A DNA stretch of 51,659 bases from JBGANR01 sp044222225 (GCA_044222225.1 JBGANR010000028.1:1-51659); one strand, 5' to 3'; shown: positions 1 to 8,325, counted from the stretch's first letter. Numbers and translations are program-made. Notes: generated by a model not told the origin, from the sequence alone.

Positions 1-35
1 TCGACGGGTTCGTTGCCGGGCGGGGCGGGGGTCAT
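1..35 (-). CDS. Possible N-terminus of a gene running off the left edge
   Basis: An ATG on the minus strand at 33-35 opens a frame to the window edge that reads MTPAPPGNEPV. Only eleven residues are visible and there is no clear ribosome binding site, so no function can be assigned. Upstream of it, 36-123 holds no convincing gene. It could equally be non-coding. Confidence 0.25.
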   Translation of the reverse strand, partial: MTPAPPGNEPV

Positions 36-123
36 CACGGGGGACAACGATAACCGGGGGTGTCTCGACTCACGAGTAGGCCGGTAGCCGTCCGAGACTC
101 TGACTCATCCGGCGACCGGCGGC

Positions 124-729
124 TCATCCGGTGACCAGCAGCCCGACGGCCAGGGATGCCATGACCACGGCGACGCCGGCGTCGAACCGCCGCCATGCCT
201 TCGGGCTGCGGAAGAACGGGCTGAGCAGGCGCGCACCGAAGCCGAGTGCCGCGAACCACACGACGCTGGCCGTCATCGTGCCGATCGCGAATGTCCACCG
301 ATCGGCGGCATAGCTGTTGGAGATGGCGCCGAGCATGAGGACGTCGACCCACAGGTGGGGATTGAGCCAGGTCAGAGCGAGACAGGTGGCGACGGTCGCG
401 AGCAGCCCGCGCCGGGTTCGCGCCGTGTCGTCGTCCACCTCGGCGGTCTGCGGCCGGAACGCGCGCCTAGCCGCGAGTGCGGCGAAGCCGAATAGGAAGG
501 CCGCGCCCGCGAGCTTGACGGTGGTGATGAGGCCGGGCACCGTGGCGATGAGCGTGCCGACACCGAGGACGGCGCCGCCGATGATGACGATGTCCGACAG
601 TGAACAGATCGCCACGACGGCCGCGACATGCTCCACGCGCAGCCCCTGACGGAGCACGAAGACGTTCTGCGCGCCGACGGCGGCGATGAGGGCGATGCCG
701 AACGCGAATCCGGCGAGGGAGGCTGTCAC
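124..729 (-). CDS. LysE/ArgO family amino-acid exporter
   Basis: About 201 residues and strongly hydrophobic, with a LysE-type N-terminus in which a membrane helix leads into VGAQNVFVLRQGL. A later DIVIIGGAVLGVG segment and a C-terminal helix complete the usual six-helix plan. LysE/ArgO proteins export lysine or arginine across the cytoplasmic membrane. The open frame extends back to 891, but that extension is Arg/Ser-rich and would cross the divergent regulator gene. The GTG at 729 gives the normal family length and directly precedes the first helix. The divergent LysR gene beginning at 800 is the classic LysE-LysG arrangement, in which the regulator activates the exporter when basic amino acids accumulate. 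The substrate is inferred from family and context. Confidence 0.85.
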   Translation of the reverse strand: MTASLAGFAFGIALIAAVGAQNVFVLRQGLRVEHVAAVVAICSLSDIVIIGGAVLGVGTLIATVPGLITTVKLAGAAFLFGFAALAARRAFRPQTAEVDDDTARTRRGLLATVATCLALTWLNPHLWVDVLMLGAISNSYAADRWTFAIGTMTASVVWFAALGFGARLLSPFFRSPKAWRRFDAGVAVVMASLAVGLLVTG

Positions 730-799
730 GTCGACGACGGTAAGTCGCCGACTACGCTGAAGTCCATCTAATCTTCTTGACGATGCATAAGGAGAGCTG

Positions 800-1744
800 A
801 TGATGAACCTCGATGCCGCACAGTTGCGCGCGCTCTCGGAGGCGGTGCGTCTCGGTTCGCTCGACGCGGCCGCGCGAGAGCTGCACGTCACGCCGTCGGC
901 GGTGAGTCAGCGGATCAAGGCACTCGAGGCGGGCGTCGGGCGGGTACTGCTCGTGCGGTCCCGGCCGCTCGCCGTGACCGACGCCGGGGCGGCGGTGCTG
1001 CGCGCTGCGCGTCAGCTCGAGGCGGTGGCGGCCGACCTCGCGGGCGAGCTCGCCGAGGGGACGCGCCGCCGGATTCCGCTCGCGGTGTCGGCTGATTCGC
1101 TCGCGACCTGGGTGCTGCCGGCGCTCGCGTCGCTCGACGGGCTGCTGTTCGAGCTGTACCGCGAGGACGAACAGCGGACGACGACGCTGCTGCGCGATGG
1201 AACCGTGATGGCGGCGGTGACGTCGCGCGCCGAACCCGTCGCCGGTTGCCGGGTGCGTCCGCTCGGCGTGCAGCGTTACCTCGCCACGGCGGCGCCGGCG
1301 TTCGCCGCCCGGTGGTTCCCGGCCGGCCCGACGCCCGACGCCCTGGCCCGGGCGCCGCATCTGCTCTACGACGGGAACGACGACCTGCAGGATCGCTATC
1401 TGCGGGCGGTCACTCCGGCGCTCGGGCGCGGCGGGCCCGGCGGCCCGCCGGCGCACCGGGTGCCGGGCACGCATGAGTTCGCGACGGCCGTCCGGCTCGG
1501 CCTCGGCTGGGCGGTGCTGCTGGAGAACCAGGTCGCCGCGCTCGGTGACGCCGTCGTCGTCATCGACGCGGCGCGTCCGGTCGACGTACCGCTCTACTGG
1601 CAGCAGTGGAAGCTCGCCGGCGAGACGCTGGAGACGGTGGCGGCGGCGGTCGCCGCGGAGGCGGGGCGAGCGTTGCGCAGCCCGGTTCCCAAAGGTCCGT
1701 CTCCGCGGGGCGCCGTGGTGCATTTGTCCTCGGCGCCTCGCTGA
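800..1744 (+). CDS. LysR-family regulator, ArgP/LysG type
   Basis: A 314-residue LysR-type regulator. The N-terminal winged helix-turn-helix is at residues 5-60 (AARELHVTPSAVSQRIKALE), followed by a linker and an effector-binding domain. The sequence GGAG at 791-794 serves either ATG 800 (5 nt spacing) or ATG 803 (8 nt); the second is slightly better spaced. It is divergent from a LysE exporter across about 70 bp that must contain both promoters. That pairing marks the ArgP/LysG (IciA) subgroup, which senses lysine or arginine. The gene is convergent with the iron-uptake operon that ends at 1763. Confidence 0.87.
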   Translation: MMNLDAAQLRALSEAVRLGSLDAAARELHVTPSAVSQRIKALEAGVGRVLLVRSRPLAVTDAGAAVLRAARQLEAVAADLAGELAEGTRRRIPLAVSADSLATWVLPALASLDGLLFELYREDEQRTTTLLRDGTVMAAVTSRAEPVAGCRVRPLGVQRYLATAAPAFAARWFPAGPTPDALARAPHLLYDGNDDLQDRYLRAVTPALGRGGPGGPPAHRVPGTHEFATAVRLGLGWAVLLENQVAALGDAVVVIDAARPVDVPLYWQQWKLAGETLETVAAAVAAEAGRALRSPVPKGPSPRGAVVHLSSAPR

Positions 1745-1746
1745 GA

Positions 1747-1773
1747 CGGACGTTTCGGAAGGTCAGACGTCCG
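1747..1773. terminator. Weak hairpin between convergent genes
   Basis: CGGACGT at 1747-1753 is complementary to ACGTCCG at 1767-1773, with a 13-nt loop. It lies just after the LysR stop and overlaps the last codons of the convergent ABC ATPase. There is no T-tract. It may act as a bidirectional terminator, but the 7-bp stem could be chance. Confidence 0.3.
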
Positions 1774-2575
1774 CCGTCGCCTGCAGGCCCGCGTAGACGG
1801 CGACCGGGATCCCCTCGACGGCGTGCACCCGGACCGGGGTCTCGAAGATCTCCGTCAGCAGCTCGCCGCGCATGATCTCGGCCGGCGTGCCGGATGCGGC
1901 GATGACGCCCTCTTTGAGGGCGATGATCCGGTCCGAATAGGCGGCGGCGAAGTTGAGGTCGTGGACGACGACGATGATCGTCTTGCCGAGCTCGTCGGCC
2001 GCCCGCCGCAGCTGCGCCATCATCCGTACCTGGTGCCGCATGTCGAGGTTGTTGAGCGGCTCGTCCAGCAGGATCACGTCGGTGTCCTGGGCGAGCACCA
2101 TCGCGACGTACGCGCGCTGCCGCTGGCCGCCCGACAGTTCGTCGGTGAACCGGTCGGCGAGGTCGTCGAGCCCGAGGAAGGTGATGGCGTCGTCGATGTG
2201 GCGCTGATCGGTGGGGGTCAGCCGGCCCCGGCTGTGCGGGAAGCGTCCGAAGCCGACGAGGTCGCGGACGGTGAGTCGCGCGTTGATCCCGTTCTCCTGC
2301 CGCAGGATCGCCAGCCGACGCGCGACGTCCTTCGGCTTCATCGCGGTGACGTCGACGCCGTCCAGCGTCGCGTGCCCGGACGTCGGCGTCAGCAGTCGGC
2401 CGATGATCGTCAGGAGCGTCGACTTCCCGGCGCCGTTGGGGCCGACGAGGGCGGTGATGCCGCCGGACTCGAAGCGTCCGGAGACCGGACCGAGTACGAC
2501 GGACTCCGCATACGCCTTGGTGATGTCGTGGAACTCGATCGTCGTTCCCGAATTGGTCGATTCCGCAGGCTTCAT
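1763..2575 (-). CDS. Iron-siderophore ABC transporter ATP-binding protein
   Basis: A 270-residue ATPase of the FepC/CeuD/FatE type that would power ferric-siderophore import. Walker A is GPNGAGKST at about residues 45-53. The ABC signature is LSGGQRQR, followed by Walker B VILLDEP and an H-loop in VVVHDLN. It starts 1 nt after the stop of the upstream permease, so translation is probably coupled. The first seven residues (MKPAEST) are encoded by a copy of the dispersed mini-repeat described at 2555-2579, so the repeat supplies the start codon. Conserved ABC sequence begins only at about residue 12. Confidence 0.92.
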   Translation of the reverse strand: MKPAESTNSGTTIEFHDITKAYAESVVLGPVSGRFESGGITALVGPNGAGKSTLLTIIGRLLTPTSGHATLDGVDVTAMKPKDVARRLAILRQENGINARLTVRDLVGFGRFPHSRGRLTPTDQRHIDDAITFLGLDDLADRFTDELSGGQRQRAYVAMVLAQDTDVILLDEPLNNLDMRHQVRMMAQLRRAADELGKTIIVVVHDLNFAAAYSDRIIALKEGVIAASGTPAEIMRGELLTEIFETPVRVHAVEGIPVAVYAGLQATADV

Positions 2576-2579
2576 CTCA
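2555..2579 (-). repeat. Dispersed mini-repeat, copy E
   Basis: Read on the minus strand this contains GCGGAATCGACC preceded by GAGATGAAGCCT. It matches the copy at 8839-8866 at all but one position over 24 bp, and shares the core with copies at 10478, 18878 and 37718. It spans the permease stop and the ATPase start codon. Confidence 0.6.
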
Positions 2580-3608
2580 GATCGTTCCCCTTCGACGGAA
2601 CAGGAGCGCGAGGAACACGATGCCCCCGCAGAACTCGATGATGACGGTGAGCAGTCCGTTCGCGTAGAAGACGTTGTGCATGACGAACTGCCCGGCGGCG
2701 AGCGTGAAGACGCCGAGGAGGAAGGCCATCGGCAACGTCGCGCGGTGCCGCCAGTCGCCGGCCAGCTGGTAGGCGAGGGTGGCGACGATGAAACCGAAGA
2801 ACGTGAGCGGCCCGACGAGCGCCGTGCTGACGGAGACGAGCACGGCGATGAGCACGAGCGCCAGCGTCAGCTCCCGCTGGTGGTCGACGCCCAGGCTCGT
2901 CGCCTGCTCGCGGCCGAGCAGCAGGACGTCGAGCACGCGGCGCCGCCGCCACACGAGGACGCCGACGACGAAGCAGCAGGTGAACGCGATCGGCAGCAGC
3001 GTCTCGTTGATCGACCCGAGTCGTCCGTAGAGCTTGATGAACAGGGCGTCGAAGTCGGTGGGGGAGAGCAGCCGTTGCAGGAAGTCGGAGATCGCACGGA
3101 ACGCCAGTCCCATGACGACGCCCGCGAGCAGCAGCAGATACAGGCTCGCGAAGCGTCCGGAGAACAGCCACCGGTAGAGCACGCCGGCGAACAGCACCAT
3201 GCCGGCCGTCTGCGCGATGAACTGCGGCACGCTGTCCGAGTTGTCGACGAAGCTGCCGCCGACGACGAACACCGCGACCGTCTGGATGAGGACGTAGAGC
3301 GAGTCGAGGCCGATGATCGACGGGGTGAGGATCCGGTTGTGGGTCACGGTGTGGAAGAGCACCGTCGCGACCGCCTGACAGAAGGCGGCGATGAGGATCG
3401 CGGCGGCCGTCCGCAGCCGGCGCTCGTAGGACAGGCCGAACTGGAAGTCCCAGCGCAGCACGTCGTCGGCGCCCGTCCGCATGAGCAGATAGAGGGCCAG
3501 CGCGAGCGTCGCCAGTGCGGCGGCGATGCCGAGCCGCGCCCGCCAGTCGACGCGGACGCGCCCGGCCTCGATGGCCGGAGCGGCGGTCGCAGTATCAGAG
3601 AGCGACAT
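2577..3608 (-). CDS. FecCD-type siderophore ABC permease (second subunit)
   Basis: A 343-residue permease with about nine or ten hydrophobic segments and the FecCD-family pattern, including LLGREQATSLGVDHQR (the ATPase-coupling region) and GPLTFFGFIVATLAYQLAG near the end. It pairs with the adjacent permease to form the membrane channel of the importer. Its start at 3608 overlaps the end of the upstream permease by 14 bp, and its stop lies 1 nt before the ATPase start, so the operon is tightly packed. Two dissimilar FecCD permeases is the CeuBC/FatCD/YclNO arrangement. Confidence 0.9.
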   Translation of the reverse strand: MSLSDTATAAPAIEAGRVRVDWRARLGIAAALATLALALYLLMRTGADDVLRWDFQFGLSYERRLRTAAAILIAAFCQAVATVLFHTVTHNRILTPSIIGLDSLYVLIQTVAVFVVGGSFVDNSDSVPQFIAQTAGMVLFAGVLYRWLFSGRFASLYLLLLAGVVMGLAFRAISDFLQRLLSPTDFDALFIKLYGRLGSINETLLPIAFTCCFVVGVLVWRRRRVLDVLLLGREQATSLGVDHQRELTLALVLIAVLVSVSTALVGPLTFFGFIVATLAYQLAGDWRHRATLPMAFLLGVFTLAAGQFVMHNVFYANGLLTVIIEFCGGIVFLALLFRRRGTI

Positions 3609-4650
3609 TCGACCTCCTCGTGAGGATGACGACGAGGAACGTCGTCGCGCCGATGACGCCCATGATCACCGACACCGGGATCTCCATCGGGCGCACGACG
3701 ACGCGGCCGATGAGGTCGCAGCCGACGATGAGAACCGTGGCCAGCGCCGCGACCCACGGCAGATTCCGGCGCAGGTCGTCGCCGCGCACGGCGCTGATGA
3801 GGTTGGGCACGACGAGCCCGAGGAACGGGATGAAGCCCACGACGACGGCCGTGACGCCCGAGGCGAGCGCGACCATCGTCACGCCGAGTCCGACCACCGC
3901 CCCGTAGCGCAGGCCGAGGCTGGTGGCGACGTCGCGGCCGAGGCCGGCGATGGTGAAGTAGTTGGCGAGCAGGTAGGCGGCGACGGCGATGGCCGCGACG
4001 GCCCACAGCGGCTCGTAGAAGCCCCGGACGATGCTCGAGAAGCCGCCCGAGCGCCACGCGGTGAGCGACTGCAGCAGGTGCTCGGTGCTGGCGAGCAGCG
4101 TCGTGATCGCGCCGACGACGGCACCGAGCATGAGGCCGACGAGCGGGACGATCGCGGAGCGCCTGGCCCGGATCCGGGAGAGGAAGCCGAGGAAGATCAT
4201 CGTCCCGACGAAGGCGGTGAAGGTGGCGACGGCCATCTTCACCAGCGGCGACGCGCCGGGCAGGAAGAGCAGGCACAGCAGTACGCCGAGGCCCGCCCAT
4301 TCGGACGTGCCGGCCGTCGTCGGCTCGACGAACCGGTTCTGCGTGAGCCGCTGCATGATGACGCCGGAGAAGCTCATCGCGACGCCGGCGAAGACGAGCG
4401 CGAGGGTTCGGGGGACGCGCGAGATGAAGAACATCCGCCACATCTGCCCGTCGCCGGCCTGCAGTCCGGCCAGGGTGATGTCGTATTCGCCGGTCATCAG
4501 TGACAGGGCGAGCAGCACGACGCACGCCAGCGCGACGAGCGGGAGTGCGAATCGGGAGAGCGCGGTGCGGGAGGGGCGGACGCGGCCCGGACGGGCCCCC
4601 TGCTGGGAGCCCGTCCGGGTGTCGTCGTCCGTCGTGGACGTCGTCAACAT
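3595..4650 (-). CDS. FecCD-type siderophore ABC permease (first subunit)
   Basis: A 351-residue integral membrane permease. After a roughly 30-residue cytoplasmic N-terminus, the first helix is followed by FISRVPRTLALVFAGVAMSFSG, a typical FecCD entry motif (RxPR). Later SLGLRYGAVVGLG and VVGFIPFLGLVVPNL match the coupling region and the conserved GxIxFVGLxxPH-like stretch. It lies one base after the stop of the substrate-binding lipoprotein gene and is second in the operon. The role in iron-chelate uptake comes from family membership and the iron box upstream. Confidence 0.9.
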   Translation of the reverse strand: MLTTSTTDDDTRTGSQQGARPGRVRPSRTALSRFALPLVALACVVLLALSLMTGEYDITLAGLQAGDGQMWRMFFISRVPRTLALVFAGVAMSFSGVIMQRLTQNRFVEPTTAGTSEWAGLGVLLCLLFLPGASPLVKMAVATFTAFVGTMIFLGFLSRIRARRSAIVPLVGLMLGAVVGAITTLLASTEHLLQSLTAWRSGGFSSIVRGFYEPLWAVAAIAVAAYLLANYFTIAGLGRDVATSLGLRYGAVVGLGVTMVALASGVTAVVVGFIPFLGLVVPNLISAVRGDDLRRNLPWVAALATVLIVGCDLIGRVVVRPMEIPVSVIMGVIGATTFLVVILTRRSNVAL

Positions 4651-5640
4651 CTACTTCTTGCTGTTGATGGCGTCGGCGATCTTCTTGTAGTTCTCGCCGT
4701 AGCACTGGATGCCCTCGCGCAGGTAGAAGAACGGGTCGAGGTAGACGAGCTGGTTCTTCGTCATGAACTCGAGGCCGCGGAACGCGTCCTGCGCCTTGAA
4801 CACCTCTTCGGCGGTCTTCGGCTTGCCGCCGCCCTCGGCCTCGACGGCCGCGTCGCGGTCCATGACGATGACCCACTGCGGGTTCGCCTGCGCGATCGCC
4901 TCCGGCGTGAGGCCCGAGTTCTGGTGGTGGTCACCGGCTTCGCCGGCGAAGACGTCCTTGAGGTTCAGCACACCGGTGAGCGGGCTCATCCGCTTGGCGC
5001 CGTTGTCGATCTTGCCGCCGTTGACGATGGACAGGAACACCGTCTGGCCGGTCGCGGCCTTCTTGGCGGCGTCGAGGTTCGCGTTGAAGTCGTCGACGAT
5101 CTTCTGCGCGTCGCCCTCCTTGCCGAAGATGGTGCCCAGCGTCTTGGTCTGGGTGACGAGCGAGGCGGTGTAGCCGCCCTCGGCCTCTTCGTTCGCGGCG
5201 ATGTCGATCGTCACGCCGCCGGTCTTGTCGGTGATCTTCTTGAGGTCGTCGTAGTACTTGGAGAACCGGTATCCGCCGATGACGAGGTCCGGATTCACGT
5301 CCTCGACGACGTCGAGCTTCGGTTCGCCGTGGCTGCCGACGTCCTTGATGTTCGGGTCGTCGATCCAGTCCTTGAAGACGTCCTTGGCGAGCAGACCCTT
5401 GGGCACGGCCACCGGCGTGATGCCGAGTGCCTTGATCGTCTCCACCGAGGTGTTGTCGAGGGCGACGACTCGCTTGGGGTTCTTCGGCACCTCGACCTGC
5501 CCCTTGGCGGTCGCGACGGTGACCTTCTCCCCGCTGCTCTTCGAGTCGTCTCCGGAGTCTCCGGAGCAGGCGCCGAGCGTGGCGGCGGTGGCAAGTGTCG
5601 CTATCGTCACGATCGACGCTTGACGGAACCTGGCGAACAC
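4651..5640 (-). CDS. Siderophore-binding lipoprotein (FatB/CeuE-like)
   Basis: A 329-residue class III solute-binding lipoprotein. The signal peptide ends in a lipobox LGAC with the modified Cys at residue 25. The mature part has the two-lobe binding-protein layout with PKRVVALDNTSVETIKALG near the start, the region used by FatB/CeuE proteins that bind iron chelates. Start is GTG 5640 with GGGAG about 8 nt upstream. It is the first gene of a four-gene operon (binding protein, two permeases, ATPase) and lies directly downstream of an IdeR-type iron box, so it is expected to be derepressed in low iron. The actual siderophore cannot be read from sequence. Confidence 0.91.
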   Translation of the reverse strand: MFARFRQASIVTIATLATAATLGACSGDSGDDSKSSGEKVTVATAKGQVEVPKNPKRVVALDNTSVETIKALGITPVAVPKGLLAKDVFKDWIDDPNIKDVGSHGEPKLDVVEDVNPDLVIGGYRFSKYYDDLKKITDKTGGVTIDIAANEEAEGGYTASLVTQTKTLGTIFGKEGDAQKIVDDFNANLDAAKKAATGQTVFLSIVNGGKIDNGAKRMSPLTGVLNLKDVFAGEAGDHHQNSGLTPEAIAQANPQWVIVMDRDAAVEAEGGGKPKTAEEVFKAQDAFRGLEFMTKNQLVYLDPFFYLREGIQCYGENYKKIADAINSKK

Positions 5641-5661
5641 GATGTGTCTCCCTTCATTGGC

Positions 5662-5680
5662 TGACGTTTGGCTAACCTAA
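5662..5680 (-). promoter_or_regulatory. IdeR/DtxR iron box upstream of siderophore importer
   Basis: On the minus strand this 19-mer reads TTAGGTTAGCCAAACGTCA. It matches the DtxR/IdeR consensus TWAGGTWAGSCTWACCTWA at 16 of 19 positions; the left half-site is perfect. It lies about 20-40 nt before the GTG of the binding-protein gene, where bound Fe-IdeR would block transcription of the importer operon. Confidence 0.8.
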
Positions 5681-5876
5681 CATAGGTATCCCTTTACTAA
5701 TGCACCGGAACGGATCTGTCCCGTCGGCCGGGATGGGGTGGTCGTGACGGGAGCCGGGCACGTCCCGTCAGGGCGGCGTTCAGGGGCGAGATGGGTGCGT
5801 TCCCCGATGCGCGGGCGGCCCGTCGGAGGGCAGGCTGGTGACGTCAGAAGAGATGTCGCCGTAGAAGGAGCCCGCC

Positions 5877-6080
5877 ATGACGTACAGCGCACCCCCGCCC
5901 GCCCTGCGACTTCGCCGGTCGCGCACGAACAAGTGGATCGGCGGCGTGTGCGGCGGCCTGGCGCAGCGTTTCGGCCTGGACCCCACGCTCGTGCGGGTGC
6001 TGTTCGCGCTGTCCTGCATCCTCCCCGGCCCGCAGGTGCTCGTCTACATCGTGCTGTGGATCGTCATTCCGGCCGAGTAG
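5877..6080 (+). CDS. PspC domain small membrane protein
   Basis: A 67-residue protein that is almost entirely a PspC domain: basic N-terminus, WIGGVCGGLAQRFGLDPTLVRVLF, and one C-terminal membrane helix ending VLWIVIPAE. AAGGAG lies a few bases before ATG 5877. PspC proteins belong to envelope-stress (phage-shock) responses, although stand-alone actinobacterial copies are mostly uncharacterised. Its last 17 bp overlap the convergent MFS gene. The 175 bp upstream, toward the iron box, show nothing else. Confidence 0.85.
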   Translation: MTYSAPPPALRLRRSRTNKWIGGVCGGLAQRFGLDPTLVRVLFALSCILPGPQVLVYIVLWIVIPAE

Positions 6081-7395
6081 AAGGTCGCCGCGGGGCGGGG
6101 ACGCGCAGCAGGAGGCCCAGTCCCGCGGTCAGGACGAGCACGATGCCGATGATCCCGGCTCGCTCGGCGTCGAACAGCCAGACGAACAGGCCGAACAGCG
6201 TCGGCGCGAGGAACGAGACGGCTCGCCCGGTCGTGGCGTAGAGGCCGAACAACTGGCCCTCACGTCCGGGCGGCGTCATCCGCACGAGCATGGTCCGGGC
6301 CGACGACTGCGCGGGACCGACGAACAGGCACAGCACGAGGCCGAACACCCAGAACAGCAGCGGGCCGTCGATGACGAGCAGGATGAGGCTCGTCACCACG
6401 AGCGAGACGAGCGAGACGATGATGACGAACCGCGGCCCGAGCCGGTCGTCGACGCGTCCGGCCGTCAGGGCGCCGATGGCGGATACCACATTGGCGGCGA
6501 CGCCGAACAGCAGCACGTCCGATTCGCTGATCCCGTAGGCGTTGACGGCCAGGACGGCGCCGAACGTGAAGACGCCGGTCAGGCCGTCGCGGAACACGGC
6601 GCTGGCGATGAGGAAGGTGACGATCGGCCGGTCGGTGCGCCACAGCTCGGCGATGTCCCGCAGCAGCCGCCGGTAGGACGCGAGGAACGATTCGCGTCGC
6701 GCCTTCTCGGCGAGGCGCGGCGGATCCGGCACTGCGAACAGCACGGGGAGCGCCGCGACGGCGAACCAGAGGGCGCAGAGGAGCACGACGAGCCGGATGT
6801 TCCAGCCGTCGTCCGACGAGACGCCGAGGAAGCCGTGGCCCGGGCCGTCGCCGGAGATGAAGCCGAAGTAGCAGATCAGCAGCAGGACGATGCCGCCGAA
6901 ATAGCCCATCGCCCAGCCGAAGGCGGAGACGCGGCCGAGCGTCTCGCGCGTCGAGATCTGGTGGAGCATCGCGTTGTACGGCACGCCCGCCAGCTCGAAG
7001 AGGACGCTGCCGACGGCCAGCAGCGCGAGCCCGAGCCACAGATAGCGGTGGTCGTCGCGGACGAAGTACATGAGCGCCATGCACGCGACCACCGCGCCCG
7101 TCAGCAGGGCGAGCGGCCGGCGGCGGCCGCGCGTGTCGGTGCGCTGCCCGGTCACCGGGGCCAGGATCGCGATGATGAAGCCCGCCGCGCCGAGCGACCA
7201 GCCGAGCCAGGACGACGCCGAGACCGAGCCGGGCAGATCGTCGCCGACGGCCTTCGTCAGGTAGACGGAGAAGACGAAGGTCGTCACGACGGCGTTGAAC
7301 GAGGCCGAGCCCCAATCCCAGACGCCCCACGCGAAGACCTGGCCGCGGCGGTCTTCCTTGACGCCGCCGCGGCCGGGCGCCGCCCGCTTAGCCAC
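6064..7395 (-). CDS. MFS transporter, UMF1 (Atg22-like) type
   Basis: About 443 residues with roughly twelve hydrophobic segments. The N-terminal FAWGVWDWGSASFNAVVTTFVFSVY is characteristic of the UMF1/Atg22-like major facilitator group. A second helix-rich half follows a charged central loop around RLAEKARRESFLASYRRLL. The frame is open to 7521, but the GTG at 7395 overlaps the Nudix stop by 8 bp (GTGGCTAA), the usual coupled arrangement, and the residues before it are the Nudix gene out of frame. It is third in the SoxR-Nudix-MFS operon. The substrate is unknown; redox-linked efflux is an inference from context. Confidence 0.85.
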   Translation of the reverse strand: MAKRAAPGRGGVKEDRRGQVFAWGVWDWGSASFNAVVTTFVFSVYLTKAVGDDLPGSVSASSWLGWSLGAAGFIIAILAPVTGQRTDTRGRRRPLALLTGAVVACMALMYFVRDDHRYLWLGLALLAVGSVLFELAGVPYNAMLHQISTRETLGRVSAFGWAMGYFGGIVLLLICYFGFISGDGPGHGFLGVSSDDGWNIRLVVLLCALWFAVAALPVLFAVPDPPRLAEKARRESFLASYRRLLRDIAELWRTDRPIVTFLIASAVFRDGLTGVFTFGAVLAVNAYGISESDVLLFGVAANVVSAIGALTAGRVDDRLGPRFVIIVSLVSLVVTSLILLVIDGPLLFWVFGLVLCLFVGPAQSSARTMLVRMTPPGREGQLFGLYATTGRAVSFLAPTLFGLFVWLFDAERAGIIGIVLVLTAGLGLLLRVPAPRRPSTRPE

Positions 7396-7807
7396 GACGC
7401 GCCGCGAGATGGGGGAGGACGTGATCGCGCAGCAGCGGGGCGATGTCCTCGGCGCCCGCGGCGTCGGCCGGATGCACCCAGCGCGATTCGGCGATCTCGC
7501 CCGCCGCCACGGGCTCCTCACGCAGCGGCGGTGCCGAGAAGACGGTGCCGACGATGACGGTGTCGGCGCCCTCGTTGGCCGGCGCCGACCGCCAGGTGCC
7601 CAGCAGCCGCAGGTCGGCCTCGTCCAGGTGCGCGCCGATCTCCTCGCCGATCTCGCGGACCGCCGCCGCGGCGGCCGATTCGTTCGGCTCCAGCTTGCCG
7701 CCGGGCAGCATGAACGCCTCGGTGCCGCGCTTGCGGACGGTGAGCACCCGGCCCGCGGCGTCCTCGAAGTAGACGGCTGCGACGGTCAGGATCGGCATGA
7801 CGAGCAC
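7388..7807 (-). CDS. Nudix hydrolase
   Basis: A 139-residue Nudix protein. The complete Nudix box (GX5EX7REUXEEXGU) is present: GGKLEPNES followed by AVREIGEEIGA at about residues 36-58. These enzymes hydrolyse nucleoside diphosphate derivatives, often damaged nucleotides or NADH. Start is GTG 7807 or ATG 7798, and neither has a strong ribosome binding site. The GTG lies 7 nt after the SoxR stop, suggesting coupling. Sitting between a redox-sensing regulator and an exporter, a housecleaning role in oxidative stress is plausible, but the substrate cannot be assigned. Confidence 0.88.
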   Translation of the reverse strand: MLVMPILTVAAVYFEDAAGRVLTVRKRGTEAFMLPGGKLEPNESAAAAAVREIGEEIGAHLDEADLRLLGTWRSAPANEGADTVIVGTVFSAPPLREEPVAAGEIAESRWVHPADAAGAEDIAPLLRDHVLPHLAARRG

Positions 7808-7814
7808 GCTACCG

Positions 7815-8252
7815 TCACAACCGCCGCGGACCCGCGCCTTCGGAGGCCAGCTGGTCGTTCGGGTTGAGCAGGCCGCACGCCTTCATCGACAGGCAGCCGC
7901 AGCCGATGCAGCCGGTCAGCTCGTGCTCGAGCCGCTCGATCGCGCGACGGCGTTCCTCCAACTGCGCCTTCCAGCTGCGTGAGACGCGTCGCCACTCCTC
8001 GTCGGTGGGCCTGCGGTCGTGCGGCAGGGTCGCGAACACCTCCTGCACGTCCGCGAGCGGGATGCCGAGCCGTTTGGCGACGACGACGAGCGTCACCCGT
8101 CGGATCATGTGCCGCGCGTACCGCCGCTGGTTGCCCGGCGTGCGGGTGGCCGAGATGAGCCCGAGTTCCTCGTAGAAGTGCAGGGCCGACGCGGCGACGC
8201 CGGTCCGGCGGCTCATCTCTCCGACGGTCAGCAGACTCTCGGCATCGGTCAT
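7815..8252 (-). CDS. soxR: Redox-sensitive MerR regulator SoxR
   Basis: A 145-residue MerR-family protein. The helix-turn-helix is at residues 8-45 (LTVGEMSRRTGVAASALHFYE), followed by a dimerisation helix. The diagnostic SoxR cluster motif C-X2-C-X-C-X5-C falls at Cys115, 118, 120 and 126 (CIGCGCLSMKAC), which ligates a redox-active [2Fe-2S] cluster. In actinobacteria SoxR usually senses redox-active compounds such as phenazines or quinones rather than superoxide, and controls small regulons of exporters and oxidoreductases. The following Nudix and MFS genes fit that pattern. Confidence 0.93.
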   Translation of the reverse strand: MTDAESLLTVGEMSRRTGVAASALHFYEELGLISATRTPGNQRRYARHMIRRVTLVVVAKRLGIPLADVQEVFATLPHDRRPTDEEWRRVSRSWKAQLEERRRAIERLEHELTGCIGCGCLSMKACGLLNPNDQLASEGAGPRRL

Positions 8253-8325
8253 AGCTCGACCGTACCTGCGCTATGTCCAGCTATCCCGGGGCCGGATCCC
8301 GGCCGTCGCGGGCTACGGTCGACCC

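Noticed and set aside
103..137. Short direct repeat TCATCCGG-GACC near the LysE stop
   Set aside because: Only two short imperfect units; no evidence of function beyond local slippage.
752..1723. Long open frame antisense to the LysR gene
   Set aside because: Arg-rich low-complexity translation typical of the reverse frame of a high-GC gene; the LysR reading is clearly the real one.
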